Below, piece by piece: positions 35,692 to 44,800 of a stretch of 64,000 bases of DNA. The translations under genes were made by a program, and so were the position numbers. The first letter of the stretch is position 1. Each line of letters begins with the position of its first letter. The stretch is taken from the NCBI RefSeq assembly GCF_014650455.1, contig NZ_BMUZ01000003.1:1-64000 (forward strand). The letters are read 5' to 3'. The DNA is from Streptomyces xanthochromogenes. Its GTDB lineage: Bacteria > Actinomycetota > Actinomycetes > Streptomycetales > Streptomycetaceae. The notes below the pieces were generated by a model. That model worked only from the letters and a program-made list of their open reading frames with translations. It was not told where the DNA came from and ran no database searches.

Positions 35692-36310
35692 TCCCGGACG
35701 TAGCTGACCTGGCCCCCGCTGCCCCGCACCCAGACGGCAGCGGGGCCCGCTTCCACCTGAAGTAGGCACTCCTGCGGCGAGGTCGAACAGATGCCCTCGC
35801 GTTGACCCGTCAGGCGGTTCTGTGGCAGGACGTACGTAGCCGTGGGCGATGCTGCGGTGTTTGCTGATCGCCGCACGATGCCGTTCTGTCGGCAGATGTG
35901 CCGGAACAACACCTCGGCGGCCGGGGCTTGGTTGAGCCGCTCGTGAACTGCTTGTCGTTGCCGGTCAGCATGTCGGGCGGCACGCCGTACCGCTGCATCG
36001 CCACCACGAACGCCAAGCACAGATCACGATCGGTCGGCCGGACTACGACCATGACGACCCGGAACTCGTCGTCGAGACCGGTGACGAGCTTGCATAAACG
36101 GCCGTCGGTCAGCGGGACGCCCGAGACGATGTCCATCTGCCACAGAGGCACAGGGGCGGCGCGTTGCCGCCGCCGGTACTTGCGTGTGTGCTTCTGCTGC
36201 TGGTGGTCCACCAGGACGCTGTGCACGTCGGACGTGAAGCAGCAGGGGACGCTACGGCGTGCCAGCTCGTAGACGACCCGTCGGGCTCCCCAACGCGGGG
36301 GTGCTGGCAA
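35692..36310 (-). pseudogene. IS481-type transposase remnant (rve integrase core), frameshifted
   Basis: Minus strand: WGARRVVYELARRSVPCCFT, RKYRRRQRAAPVPLWQMDIV (the D of the DDE triad in WQMDIV), DGRLCKLVTGLDDEFRVVMV, RYGVPPDMLTGNDKQFTSGS (second D position), then in another frame LNQAPAAEVLFRHICRQNGI. The N-terminal HTH and the final Glu block are absent, and a frameshift lies near 35940. The region is joined directly to a second IS fragment. Confidence 0.75.
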
Positions 36311-36349
36311 AGCTCACAGATCCGAGCCTCAACGTCCGCTGGAAGCCGG

Positions 36350-36690
36350 GGCCGGCTCGTCTTCGGTTCGACTGCTCGGCCACCGCGTGCTCCGCGTGGG
36401 CACCAGGGTGCCGTCCACGATCAGCACCGTGCCCTTCTGGAACCGCCGGCGCTGCTGCAGTGCCAGCGCCGCCCCCAGTCTGTTGACGATGCGGTCCGCC
36501 GCGGACTTCTACACCCCGAACAGCCGCGCGATCTGGCGCAGCGTCAGGTTGGTTCACCAGTACGCGGCGACCAGCAGAACCCGGTCCTCCAGAGGCAGGA
36601 TCCAGGGCCGGCCCTTGCGAACCGGGTCCGCGTCCTCACGTCGCAATACGGTGAGGAGCGCGCCGAACCGACGCGGACGATCCGGGCCCC
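36350..36690 (-). pseudogene. IS5-type transposase, N-terminal remnant with in-frame stops
   Basis: Minus strand: LPLEDRVLLVAAYW, stop, TNLTLRQIARLFGV, stop, KSAADRIVNRLGAALALQQR, RRFQKGTVLIVDGTLVPTR. This is the HTH_Tnp_4 region (lrqiarLFGVskSaadRii) and first catalytic Asp (IVDGTLVP) of the IS5 group. Two stops show it is dead; the second half is lost into the IS481-type fragment. Confidence 0.75.
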
Positions 36691-36819
36691 TCGCAAGATC
36701 AGAGCCGTGACCGGCCCGGTGCTTTGCACGAGGTCCGGCCTCAACGCTGCCGCGACCGCGACCACGAGGACGACTCACGTTCGATCGACAAGCTCCATGA
36801 TCGATGCGCAAACGGCTTT

Positions 36820-37332
36820 TTACAAACTTGCCGTTGCGCTGTAAGCATCGCTGGTGAACTGACCGTTCCCAGTGCTGTCGAAGTAGCCAAGAATCGCCCC
36901 CGATTTCCACTGGCCCGCCTGATAGGGCGCCACAACGGTCACATAGCAGGATGTGCAGTTGTGTTTGGTCGCATTGTTCTGGCTGACGCTGGATCCGTAG
37001 AAGTACAGGGCCGTTCCGAACGACAGTGTGGCCGCGTTGCTGTTGCAATAGGCCCAGACGGTGGATGTCACGCCGGCAGCGCCGTGATACGGCTTGCCGG
37101 GGCTGACGGTGCAGGTGAGTATGGCCACGGAAGGCGTAGACCTGGTGACGGTCACGGTGCTTCCGCCTACCGTCATGGTCTCGCTGGTCTTACCGGCCGG
37201 CACGCTGATGGTAACCGCAGGGGCGGAGCCGGAGGCGGCAGACGGAGCCGCTTCAGCGCCGGGGGCGCCGATGAGTGCGCAGCCGGTCATCGAGGCCACA
37301 CCGAAAAGGCAGCCCAATATCTTAGTGCGCAT
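36820..37332 (-). CDS. secreted protein (possible lipoprotein) of unknown function
   Basis: 170 residues. N-terminus MRTKILGCLFGVASMTGCAL-IGAPGAEA is a signal peptide; MTGC could serve as a lipobox, otherwise cleavage falls after AEA. The mature part is Ser/Thr/Ala-rich and beta-like (KTSETMTVGGSTVTVTRSTP, SVAILTCTVSPGKPYHGAAG, TLSFGTALYFYGSSVSQNNA), with Cys pairs (LTCTV/AYCNS and NCTSC). Codons are less GC-biased than those of other genes here (Asn-, Ser-, Tyr-rich), hinting at recent arrival. ATG at 37332; GAGG site upstream. Confidence 0.7.
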   Translation of the reverse strand: MRTKILGCLFGVASMTGCALIGAPGAEAAPSAASGSAPAVTISVPAGKTSETMTVGGSTVTVTRSTPSVAILTCTVSPGKPYHGAAGVTSTVWAYCNSNAATLSFGTALYFYGSSVSQNNATKHNCTSCYVTVVAPYQAGQWKSGAILGYFDSTGNGQFTSDAYSATASL

Positions 37333-37689
37333 GCAACCTCGATCCGGAGAGGAAAACTGACCACAGCGGTCAACCGCCGCGGCGCAGCCATGGATTGACG
37401 CAGAACGGCCGAGCGCACCATGTGCCACTGAAAGCGCCAGCCGCAGGGCAAGCGTCCCGAGGAACAGAAGTTCGCGATCTTCACGGGCCGATCACGAGCT
37501 AGATTCTGCGGGATGGCATCCATGCCGCGCCGTGATGTTTCAGGCCATTCTGTTTCCGAAAACGTTCACGCCGGATTCGTGGGCGCCGCCCTCGGCTACG
37601 CGCAGTGAAGATCCATCCGGGACTCCTCAGGTCCTCGCCCTGAGGTGTGTTGCACAAGGCTGCGTTTGTGCAGGTCAAACTGCTGGAAG
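37333..37689. other. intergenic region
   Basis: About 350 bases between the secreted-protein gene and a transposase fragment; should contain the former's promoter. No gene, hairpin or repeat recognised. Confidence 0.3.
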
Positions 37690-37915
37690 CAGTCTTCTGT
37701 CCGTGATGTGAGGTCGACGTTGGGCATGCGACGGCGTGGTGGAGGCCGTCGCCGTGTTGCCGGTAGTCGGGCAGGATCCGTAGCTCTCCATGCGGCCGAG
37801 CACATGCTCTACGCGGGCGCGGACTTTGCAGTAGGCGGCGTTGTCGCCCTCCTTGCCGCGCAGTTGCCCCGCGACGTGGGCGTTTGCGCCTACTTGAGCG
37901 ACGCACCCTCTCAAC
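37690..37915 (-). pseudogene. transposase C-terminal remnant
   Basis: Minus strand: EGDNAAYCKVRARVEHVLGR, MES, then after a frameshift YRQHGDGLHHAVACP. KVRARVEHVxxRMK is the final catalytic Glu helix of IS5-group DDE transposases, and DGVHHAM follows it in intact ones. Only this end is left. Confidence 0.65.
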
Positions 37916-38206
37916 CGGACCGAGACAGTTCGGGCACAGTCACAGGCCCGGGTGACGTCGGGACAGGCGAGACGTGCTTGGAAGAGTCATTGGTCTTGGT
38001 CGTCGGTGAGAGCCGCGCGGAGCCGCATATTCCAGGAGGTGATCTTTCGCGGGCTGGGCATGTGCGCGTGGACCGGCTCGACGCTCCCTGATCACGGTGC
38101 CGTGACCTGCTGTGGACGCCGTGAAGGACGCGCCCGGCCGCTCGCGCCCCACGCCTCCGCCGATATTGCATTGCCTCAAGTCGCTCGATTGCGCGAGGGT
38201 GCCCGC

Positions 38207-38479
38207 ATGGAGAACAACGCCGCAGGCTCCCCCGCAGTCGCCGCCCTCTTCTCGCGCGGGCGGCTAACGGCGCTCCCGCGCAAGACCGCGCGCCGCGAGC
38301 ATGTGCTCGCCCACCTCGCCGGGACGCTCTTCACGCCCGGCCACGACTACACCGAGCGCGATATTAACGACGCGCTGCGCACCGTGTACGACGACTTCCC
38401 GGCGCTGCGCCGCTTCATGGTCACCGGCGGACACCTCACCCGCTCCCGAGACGGGGCCTGTTACCGGCTCCCCCAGTAG
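38207..38479 (+). CDS. DUF2087 domain protein
   Basis: 90 residues, almost entirely a DUF2087 domain: RGRLTALPRKTARREHVLAH, LAGTLFTPGHDYTERDINDA, LRTVYDDFPALRRFMVTGGH, LTRSRDGACYRL. DUF2087 is a winged-helix-like module often at the end of ArsR/GNAT regulators; here it stands alone. ATG 38207 follows CGAGGGTG. Flanked by IS remnants on both sides, so it may have been moved with them. Confidence 0.85.
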   Translation: MENNAAGSPAVAALFSRGRLTALPRKTARREHVLAHLAGTLFTPGHDYTERDINDALRTVYDDFPALRRFMVTGGHLTRSRDGACYRLPQ

Positions 38480-38689
38480 GCCACGAAGGCAGTGAGCGCC
38501 ACGGCCACCGCGGCGACGACCGCCGCGGCAGTCTGGTGATCGGTTGTCACGCGGGGAGTACGTCGATCGTGGCCTGCCCTGGGTGGGCCACGAGGTTGCC
38601 GTGCGGCCACAGGCAGATGTGCGGCCAGGGCGTCGGTTGAAGTGCGGCAGGGCGATGATCACCAGAACTAGGCTATTGAGCACTTCCAA

Positions 38690-38860
38690 ACTCACGCTGA
38701 CGCGTGATGGAGGACGAGTGTGGCCGGGACGATCGCGGTGATGCGGTTGGTGCTGCAGCGAGGATTTCGTAGGGGGCGCCAGGTCTTCGGGACCGTTATG
38801 GCCTGCTCGACGAGGCAGCGGAATGTGGCGCGACTGTTGTTGTGTCGGCGTTTCCATCGC
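38690..38860 (-). pseudogene. transposase C-terminal remnant
   Basis: Minus strand: RNSRATFRCLVEQAITVPKT, WRLLRNPRCSTNRITAIVPA, TLVLHHASA then a stop. It resembles the end of DDE transposases of the IS5 group (NA-LK-W-IL-R-RC-P-RIT-I--AILVL). Frame broken further upstream. Confidence 0.55.
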
Positions 38861-38936
38861 CTGGGCTGACGTCCTCGGAACGGCAGCGGATGCCGCGCGG
38901 GCTAATGCCGCACACGAGCTCCGTACCTCGCGCGGC

Positions 38937-39506
38937 CTACGCCTTTCGGCGCTTCCACTGCTCCTTCGTGATCACGTACCGCACGCCCCCGTGCTCGGAA
39001 CCCTCGACCGCCGTCATTTCGTCCGGTGTGGGGATGCTCTCCGCGACTGTCATCCCGAGCTTCTCCATGACATTGCGCGAAGAGCGGTTCACGGTCATCG
39101 TGTCGGCCCAGACCATGCGGATGCCGAGCTCGGCGAACCCTTTAGCCAGCAACGCCTGCGACGCCTCCGTTGCGTAGCCCCGGCCCCAGGCCGCCTGCCG
39201 CAAGCGGTAGCCGAGTTCGGCTTCCTCGCGCGGTCCCTTGCGTAGCGGACGCAGGCAGAACCAGCCGACGAACGCGCCGCCATGCTTCTCGTACGCCGCG
39301 AACAGGCCCAGCTCGTAATCCCAGCGGTCGTAGCCGGAGAGGATGCTGGGAATGACGAGATCGCGGACCTCCTCCGGCGGAGTCGGAATGCCGCCGGTCA
39401 GGTAGCGCATCACCGCCGGGTCGCTGTCCAGCTCGATCAGCAGGTCCGCGTCGTTGGCGGCAAAGGGGCGCAGGGTCAGGCGCTCGGACTCAAGGTAGGT
39501 GGCCAC
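38937..39506 (-). CDS. GNAT family N-acetyltransferase (RimJ/RimL type)
   Basis: 189 residues. ESERLTLRPFAANDADLLIE at the start and GYRLRQAAWGRGYATEASQA (acetyl-CoA loop) plus NRSSRNVMEKLGMTVAESIP near the end are the Acetyltransf_3 pattern of ribosomal-protein N-acetyltransferases and their many relatives. Substrate unknown. The GTG at 39506 is the family-consistent start; no strong ribosome binding site. The longer frame to 39995 is not used. Confidence 0.88.
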   Translation of the reverse strand: MATYLESERLTLRPFAANDADLLIELDSDPAVMRYLTGGIPTPPEEVRDLVIPSILSGYDRWDYELGLFAAYEKHGGAFVGWFCLRPLRKGPREEAELGYRLRQAAWGRGYATEASQALLAKGFAELGIRMVWADTMTVNRSSRNVMEKLGMTVAESIPTPDEMTAVEGSEHGGVRYVITKEQWKRRKA

Positions 39507-39513
39507 GTGACGA

Positions 39514-39804
39514 TCATGGCCGAGACGGGTCGGACGGTCCACGGCGTTTTCGGGCCGCTTCTGTCCCCGGGTGGGAGGCTGGAGAAACAGTCCAGCGCTC
39601 ATAAGCCCTCGGATACTGCTTGCGCACCTCGTCGACCGAGTACACCCGCGAAGCCCGGGGCTCCAACCCCACCGGCAGCTCCACCCCGTCCAACACGGAA
39701 GAGGGGCAACTACACACCTCAACACCCCGCAACCAGAAGGTGATTGACCCACCCACCGCGATCCCCGCCTGTGAACTGCCCTGCTTGATCGACCAGTTGA
39801 CCAT
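39514..39804 (-). CDS. possible hypothetical protein
   Basis: A 96-codon frame with good codon bias: MVNWSIKQGSSQAGIAVGGS, ITFWLRGVEVCSCPSSVLDG, VELPVGLEPRASRVYSVDEV, RKQYPRAYERW. It ends just before the GNAT start and could be cotranscribed. No ribosome binding site is obvious and no family is recognised; it may be a partial gene. Confidence 0.35.
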   Translation of the reverse strand: MVNWSIKQGSSQAGIAVGGSITFWLRGVEVCSCPSSVLDGVELPVGLEPRASRVYSVDEVRKQYPRAYERWTVSPASHPGTEAARKRRGPSDPSRP

Positions 39805-40134
39805 GAAGGACAGGTCTCGCCGATAGCGCCGTCGACAGCACGCGTGTGACCGGACGCCCCACCGAACGCGCCCTCCCCTTCACCTGCCCCCTGCCCTGAA
39901 CCGATCCTCCGCGCATCCTGCCGGCACCCGAGCCCGAGCAACCGGCGAAGGCCGGATGACCCGAGGCACCCCCTTCCCCGACTGCTCGCTGCCATGACGG
40001 TCGGCAGGCGGTCCGTCCCACCTCTTCCGGCCCGACCTGCGCGTTTTCCTTCACAGCCTGACGTGTTGCCCGAAGTTCGGCGGGCGTGGTTGCCCGGGCT
40101 TCGCGGGCGGGTCGTCGTCGGACGGTCTCCGAGC

Positions 40135-41505
40135 CTAGGCGACGTTCGGGTTGGCAGGCTGTTCCTTGCCCGCCGCCACCCGGCGGCCCTTGCCGCGCTT
40201 GATGAGGACCACTGTCTTCATCGTGACCCCGGGATAGTTGGGGGTGTAGTACGCGCCCGTCCAGTAGTCGTGGAAGGAGGCGACCGTGCCGATCGTGTAC
40301 GTCATCGGGTTGGCGGCCGTCTGTTCGCTTCCGGCGAAGGCCTCCATCGTCACCGTGTCCTGACCGTCCATGCCCACCACGGCTGCGGCGTGGTACTGCG
40401 ACATGATCTGCTCCCCGGGGTTCATGGCGAGCATGAGGTAGGACTGTCCCACCACCGGGCTGGCGTTGCGGTCCGTCGCCCCCTGGAAGTCGCCCGCGCG
40501 TTCCCGGTTCTGCTCGTCCGACATACCGAAGGCCTTGAGCCCGGCGCTCGTACGGACATTGCTGTTCGCGCCGTCCGCCAGCTCTCCGACGGCGTTGTGC
40601 ATGATCTCCTCCGCCGTGTGGAGGCAGTCGTCCAGGATGTTCCGCGCCAGCTCGTGCTCCTGGTACAGCTCCGTGCCGCCGAAGAGAGCCTGCTGCGCCG
40701 TGCTGGTCGGGCGCAGGGCCGGGGAGTAGGACCCCGCGGGCGCGCTGACGCGGATCCAGATCGACGTGGCGTCATTGCGCGGGACAGCGAAGAATCCGTT
40801 CGCCGAGACCGTCATGTGCTGCTGGTTCGTGTCGGCCTGTGCCACCCAGCGCTGGACCGACTCCTGGGCCGTGCCCTGGCCGGACCGGGCCGCCTCCGGT
40901 GCGTGCTGCTCGGTCCTCGGCGCCGCCCCGCTCATGGCGCGTCGCGCGTTGCTCTCCGCCTCCCGCTCGAAGCGGTCGGAAGGGTCGGAGACCTTGAGCC
41001 CGGACCCGTTGTCCGTACCCGCCACGGGGCCTTGGCGCTGCTGGATCACGTGGGTGAGTTCGTGAGCGAGGGTGTGCTTGTCGGCGCCGCCTTCCCCGAT
41101 GACGACATGGCTGCCCGAGGTGTAGGCACGGGCGCCGACCTCCGCCGCGGAGGCCCTGGCGGCACTGTCGTTGTGAATGCGCACGTCGGAAAAGTCCGCG
41201 CCGAGTCGGGACTCCATGTCGCCGCGGGTCGCCTCGTCCAGGGGGCGCCCGCTGCCGCGCAGGACCTCGTGCACGGCGGAACGCTGCACCGCGGGCTGCT
41301 CGGTCGGGTGGCCGCAGCCGGCGCCGTGCTGGTGCTTGTCCTGCTCCCCCACGTGACCGGCCTGCCGGAGGAACTGCACGACGGCCGCGTTCCCTGCGGT
41401 CTGCTGCAGTGCGCGCAGGCCCCGCGGTTCCGGGCCCCTGGCTGCCGGCTTGCCGCCTGGGCCACGCCCGACGTCGGCCCTTCTGGCATCGTCATTCTTG
41501 TGCAC
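40135..41505 (-). CDS. DUF4157 (eCIS-core) effector/toxin-like protein
   Basis: 456 residues. N-terminal region: LRALQQTAGNAAVVQFLRQA, the motif seen in cargo of extracellular contractile injection systems. A DUF4157 domain follows (about 78-157): AVHEVLRGSGRPLDEATRGD, MESRLGADFSDVRIHNDSAA, and HELTH at 148-152 (HExxH, metalloprotease-like). The C-terminal part (about 230-456) is a separate domain: FFAVPRNDATSIWIRVSAPA, ELARNILDDCLHTAEEIMHN, and AAAVVGMDGQDTVTMEAFAG; I do not recognise its activity. DUF4157 proteins are loaded into contractile particles in Streptomyces and released on stress. GTG start at 41505 with GGAAGAGG; no sheath or baseplate genes are in the window. Confidence 0.82.
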   Translation of the reverse strand: MHKNDDARRADVGRGPGGKPAARGPEPRGLRALQQTAGNAAVVQFLRQAGHVGEQDKHQHGAGCGHPTEQPAVQRSAVHEVLRGSGRPLDEATRGDMESRLGADFSDVRIHNDSAARASAAEVGARAYTSGSHVVIGEGGADKHTLAHELTHVIQQRQGPVAGTDNGSGLKVSDPSDRFEREAESNARRAMSGAAPRTEQHAPEAARSGQGTAQESVQRWVAQADTNQQHMTVSANGFFAVPRNDATSIWIRVSAPAGSYSPALRPTSTAQQALFGGTELYQEHELARNILDDCLHTAEEIMHNAVGELADGANSNVRTSAGLKAFGMSDEQNRERAGDFQGATDRNASPVVGQSYLMLAMNPGEQIMSQYHAAAVVGMDGQDTVTMEAFAGSEQTAANPMTYTIGTVASFHDYWTGAYYTPNYPGVTMKTVVLIKRGKGRRVAAGKEQPANPNVA

Positions 41506-42090
41506 GGAGCCTCTTCCTGCGTTGGGATGCTTCCTCTCCTGCATACGCGAGGGAGACGCCCCGGTGCCAGGTACACGAGGGCACTGTCGCAGGGCCGTCC
41601 GGACAGCATGGTTCCAAGTGGTGGCCTCAGGTTCCGGTTTCGCACTCCGGAGGGCATCGACGCCAGTCTCGTCGCGGCGCAGGGAGGCTGTGCTGACAGG
41701 AGCGAGGACGGCCAGGATGCCGTCGCGCACGACCTGCCGCAGAAGCAGACAGCGAAGGCGGACGGCAAGCCCACAGTGTGCGGGGCACGGTTCCTTCCTT
41801 GCGGTTCGGCGGGCGGGGTTGTGCGGGGCTGTCCGAAGGCTCCGGCGGGGAGGGTGAATTCGGGGGCAGCGCAGGCGGGGGTCGGTGTCTGTGCCGCTGT
41901 GTGCCACAGGGCGCGGAAGTCAGCGGGTCTGCCGTGCAGGGCGGACACGAGGCGGCTGGCGGTGTACCAGTCGGGGATGTGGGGGCCGCTGAGGGTGCGT
42001 GCGATGTGGTTGATGCTTAGGGAGTTGGAGGTGGCGGCCCGGACAGTCCAGAGATCGGGGCGGTCGGCGACGTCCGTCGTGCGGCTTGAC
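41506..42090 (-). pseudogene. truncated XRE-like regulator, N-terminal remnant
   Basis: Minus strand from about 42070: TTDVADRPDLWTVRAATSNS, LSINHIARTLSGPHIPDWYT, ASRLVSALHGRPADFRALWH, TAAQTP, followed by a Pro/Ala-rich stretch and no further domain. SINHIARTLSGPHIPDWYTA is an HTH of the kind that starts large Streptomyces NB-ARC or TPR regulators. The ATP-binding part is gone. Confidence 0.5.
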
Positions 42091-42139
42091 TTCGAGCACG
42101 CTCCACAGCCCGGGCCCCCGAAGGCCCGGTGACCGCGGT

Positions 42140-42679
42140 TCAGGTCGGCGACGTGCAGTTGTCGACCGTGATGTCGACGTACTTGCCCGGCCTGTCAAGC
42201 TCGATGTCGCTGCCGGGTTCGTTCACATCGTGCTCGCGACCCACGGCCAGCTGCCATGTGTCGTTGGCGTACTTCGACTTGGCTGCGGCCGAGTTGTCCT
42301 TGTGGTAGCGCAGCGCACCCGCCGCCGCGTCCGTGTTGTGCCGCCAGCCGTCTGCTTCCAGGTCGGCGTACGCCTTGGCCAGCCGGGGCTTCTCCGCCTC
42401 GCCGTAAATGATGCGCAGCCCGAGCGTGCATGTGGCCTCTGCCGTGTAGGTGGACATGTCGTCCGTGACGTCCAGCCCCACCGACATGAACTCCTGCTTT
42501 ACCTCCCAGTTCATGTCAGCGCTGATCTTCAGCTGTTCTTTGTAACGCGTCGCGCGCTCACGCGGGTTGAGGTCGTTGGCGGTGGACGGAGCACTGCGGG
42601 GTGGGTCGAAGACGCCACTCACTCCCGCCGCGAATGCCGCCATCGCGACAGCCACCATAGCCACCTTGATCCCACGCAT
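42140..42679 (-). CDS. exported or membrane-anchored protein of unknown function
   Basis: 179 residues, ATG 42679 after GGGGAGG. An N-terminal helix (GIKVAMVAVAMAAFAAGVSG) is either a signal peptide or anchor. The rest is soluble: NPRERATRYKEQLKISADMN, MSTYTAEATCTLGLRIIYGE, KAYADLEADGWRHNTDAAAG, and ends DRPGKYVDITVDNCTSPT. Two Cys could pair. Not recognised. Confidence 0.72.
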   Translation of the reverse strand: MRGIKVAMVAVAMAAFAAGVSGVFDPPRSAPSTANDLNPRERATRYKEQLKISADMNWEVKQEFMSVGLDVTDDMSTYTAEATCTLGLRIIYGEAEKPRLAKAYADLEADGWRHNTDAAAGALRYHKDNSAAAKSKYANDTWQLAVGREHDVNEPGSDIELDRPGKYVDITVDNCTSPT

Positions 42680-43121
42680 GAAGCCTCCCCCGAACTCGTG
42701 GCAGGATCTTCGCACAGGTGTCCGCTACGTCGGTACGGCCCCCTTGTTGAGTCGGCCTGCGCTGGCTGACGCCCCCCAGCTCCGTAGCGCACCCCATGGC
42801 CCTTGCACCGAATCGCCGAGCGCGCCCGAAGCCCTGCAAGGTCGCCATCGGCAGACAGCCCGACCACAAGCAGATCAGCGGGCGGTGGGGCGTACGGCGA
42901 GGGCGTTGGAGCCCGCGCCCACCCGGGTTTCACATATGGCCCGGCCAAGGCTCCATGGCTGAGGACACAACCGCTCGACTGAGCAGGTCAGTTGGCGAGT
43001 GTTCTCGCCTCAGCCAATAGAGTCGCTTTGTCCCCGAACTGAGTCGTCGTCCTTTGTCTCAGCGAACCTGGTGGCGCGACTGCGTGCGATGGAGTGTTGG
43101 ATGGCCCTGGGGCCTGGATAA
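42680..43121. other. intergenic region
   Basis: About 440 bases upstream of the exported-protein gene; promoter expected near 42690-42760. Only short overlapping frames elsewhere; nothing recognised. Confidence 0.3.
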
Positions 43122-43580
43122 ATCTCAAGGACGGTCCCTACCGGGGTCTCAGCCGCCAGGGAGATCGACGCAGGGGCGACGTCGAGCGCAACGAGCACTG
43201 CGTCTTCATTCGCCCTGGCCTACTCGGCCTCGGTCCGCAGAGGCGCACATCCCTCCACCGCACTGGCCTACATCGAAGCCCGCGATCGCTTTGCCAGGTG
43301 GTTCACCAGCGAGAGCAGCGGTGAAACTCTTCGGCAGAGATGGAACCGCTGCCTCCAGGCGCTGGGCAAGGACCCGTTTGGCGATCCCTACCGTTCCTCC
43401 GACGCCCGGATCGAGCAGGCCGCCTAGCCCGAACCCGTCGTTCTCAGCGGCCTGTTGGGCTCGCACTACTGGCGAGACCATCCCCAACCGTCGGCCGATG
43501 CAGCACGCCGACTCAACACCGCACCCCATCAGCCTCCGCTGCATGAGAAGGTCGCTGACATGATTGGGGAGGGGTGCTGA
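43122..43580 (+). pseudogene. degenerate ORF with an internal amber codon
   Basis: One plus frame stays open from 43122 to 43580 except for a TAG at 43425-43427. Both halves read like protein: ALAYIEARDRFARWFTSESS, TLRQRWNRCLQALGKDPFGD before the stop, and VVLSGLLGSHYWRDHPQPSA, HEKVADMIGEG after it. No ATG, GTG or TTG starts it, so it seems to be a gene that lost its beginning and gained a stop. Not recognised; neighbours suggest a toxin-immunity type gene. Confidence 0.4.
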
Positions 43581-43622
43581 TCTCACTCCTCGCCTGTCAG
43601 TGTCGATCGCCATCATGAGGAC

Positions 43623-43967
43623 ATGACCAACACGAACCTGACCACCGGCAGTATCTGGCGGCACCACCAAGGCGGTCAGGAGATTGCCCGGCTGACCGTG
43701 ACCGGCGCCGATATGCCCTGGACGCACGCCGAAGTAGAGACGCTTCCTGGCTTTGAAGCGTTCCGTCCCCTCTTCGCCGAGCAAGAGCGGGCCGGCGACG
43801 GGGAGGACTGGGAGCGGGCCGACGCCTGCTACACCCAGATCCGCAGTGCGCTCACCCTGATGTTTCCCGACGGCAGCCCGGTCGCCGAGTTCATGCCGCA
43901 AACCCACGACGACGGCACCGCCCACTGGCGCCGACACGACGAGCCCTTCGAGGCGGTGAACCCGTGA
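43623..43967 (+). CDS. hypothetical protein (immunity-like pair, first gene)
   Basis: 114 residues: SIWRHHQGGQEIARLTVTGA, DMPWTHAEVETLPGFEAFRP, YTQIRSALTLMFPDGSPVAE, HWRRHDEPFEAVNP. A compact acidic protein common in Streptomyces, next to a similar small acidic gene that overlaps by 4 bases (GTGA). Such pairs often occur in polymorphic-toxin regions as immunity genes, but no toxin is next to them here. ATG at 43623. Confidence 0.7.
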   Translation: MTNTNLTTGSIWRHHQGGQEIARLTVTGADMPWTHAEVETLPGFEAFRPLFAEQERAGDGEDWERADACYTQIRSALTLMFPDGSPVAEFMPQTHDDGTAHWRRHDEPFEAVNP

Positions 43968-44290
43968 CGACCTGGGTTCGCTGCTTCTGGGATGAGGAAG
44001 ACGTCTGGTACTACTTCGAGTTGGACGGCGATGGTTATGTGATCCGGCAAGTCGAGTTGCAGGAGCCCGGAAACAAGGCTCTGACCGCTGCCTCGCTGGC
44101 CGAGTGGCTAGAAGCCCAAAGAGACGGCAGGTCAGCTGAATACGAGAGGGTCTACGGTCTGACCGCAGAGCCACCCATCTCCGAGTGGGAAGGGCACGAC
44201 CCACAGTCGTTGTCGGCCGATGAGTTCGAGATCGTTTGGTCGACAGCCCGCGGTGAGATTCAGGATCGTCAGCGGCGCCCTCCTTCCTGA
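43964..44290 (+). CDS. hypothetical protein (immunity-like pair, second gene)
   Basis: 108 residues: WVRCFWDEEDVWYYFELDGD, GYVIRQVELQEPGNKALTAA, SLAEWLEAQRDGRSAEYERV, SADEFEIVWSTARGEIQ. Strongly acidic, aromatic-rich and cytosolic. The GTG start lies in the stop of the previous gene, so the two are translationally coupled. The WDEEDxWYYFELDxDGYVxRQVEL block is frequent in Streptomyces genes of unknown function. An immunity or adaptor role is only a guess. Confidence 0.75.
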   Translation: MTTWVRCFWDEEDVWYYFELDGDGYVIRQVELQEPGNKALTAASLAEWLEAQRDGRSAEYERVYGLTAEPPISEWEGHDPQSLSADEFEIVWSTARGEIQDRQRRPPS

Positions 44291-44559
44291 GCACGTCCAT
44301 TACCGCGGCTTCCGATCAGGAAGCTGCCAACTTCAATGCAAAACCGGCCGTAAAACGTCTCGTCGACCTGACAAGGCCCTACGCAGGCAGCATCACTCTC
44401 GCCATGATCCATGAGACGCTCCAACCGCACCGTCCACGCGCCCATGCGTCCTCGCAACGCCTCGTCGCTGCCTCCAGCTAGCGCGGTTGGACCTGTCACC
44501 CCGCAGGTCGACGGCCTCCTCGTCCCTGCAAGATCTGCGGAGGGACCTGCGGTCCCCCC

Positions 44560-44800
44560 GTTGGAGCGAATAGCGACCTTCGCCTTCGCACTCTTAAAAC
44601 GGTGGCCGGATCTCACCGAGGACGAGGCCGACATCTCGCCCTGTTCGACTGGTCCGCTGATGAGGGAAGCCCGCGACCCGCTGATCCACTTCCCTATGCG
44701 CTGGAACATGGCGGTGACGGCATCCGCCTACGCGGCGGGGGTTGCTTCGTCGATGGGCCTCAACTGCTTCGACCCTCAGGCACGGCAACTTCGATCATAG
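44560..44800 (+). pseudogene. C-terminal remnant of a Streptomyces hypothetical protein
   Basis: The plus frame RIATFAFALLKRWPDLTEDE, DISPCSTGPLMREARDPLIH, FPMRWNMAVTASAYAAGVAS, GLNCFDPQARQLRS ends at TAG 44798-44800. This matches the end of a common small Streptomyces protein (LLxRWPDLxED, SPWsxGPLL, CFDPQ). The usual N-terminal half is absent; the upstream sequence in this frame is not protein-like. Confidence 0.5.

Noticed and set aside
38461..38550. 29-codon minus frame with a hydrophobic helix (VVAAVAVALTAFVAYWGSR)
   Set aside because: Too short to support, overlaps the DUF2087 stop, and no ribosome binding site is seen.
39994..42132. Plus-strand open frame of 712 codons
   Set aside because: Antisense of the DUF4157 effector gene.
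43206..44300. Minus-strand frame of 364 codons
   Set aside because: Antisense of the coupled small genes at 43623 and 43964, which have better codon use and a 4-base overlap.
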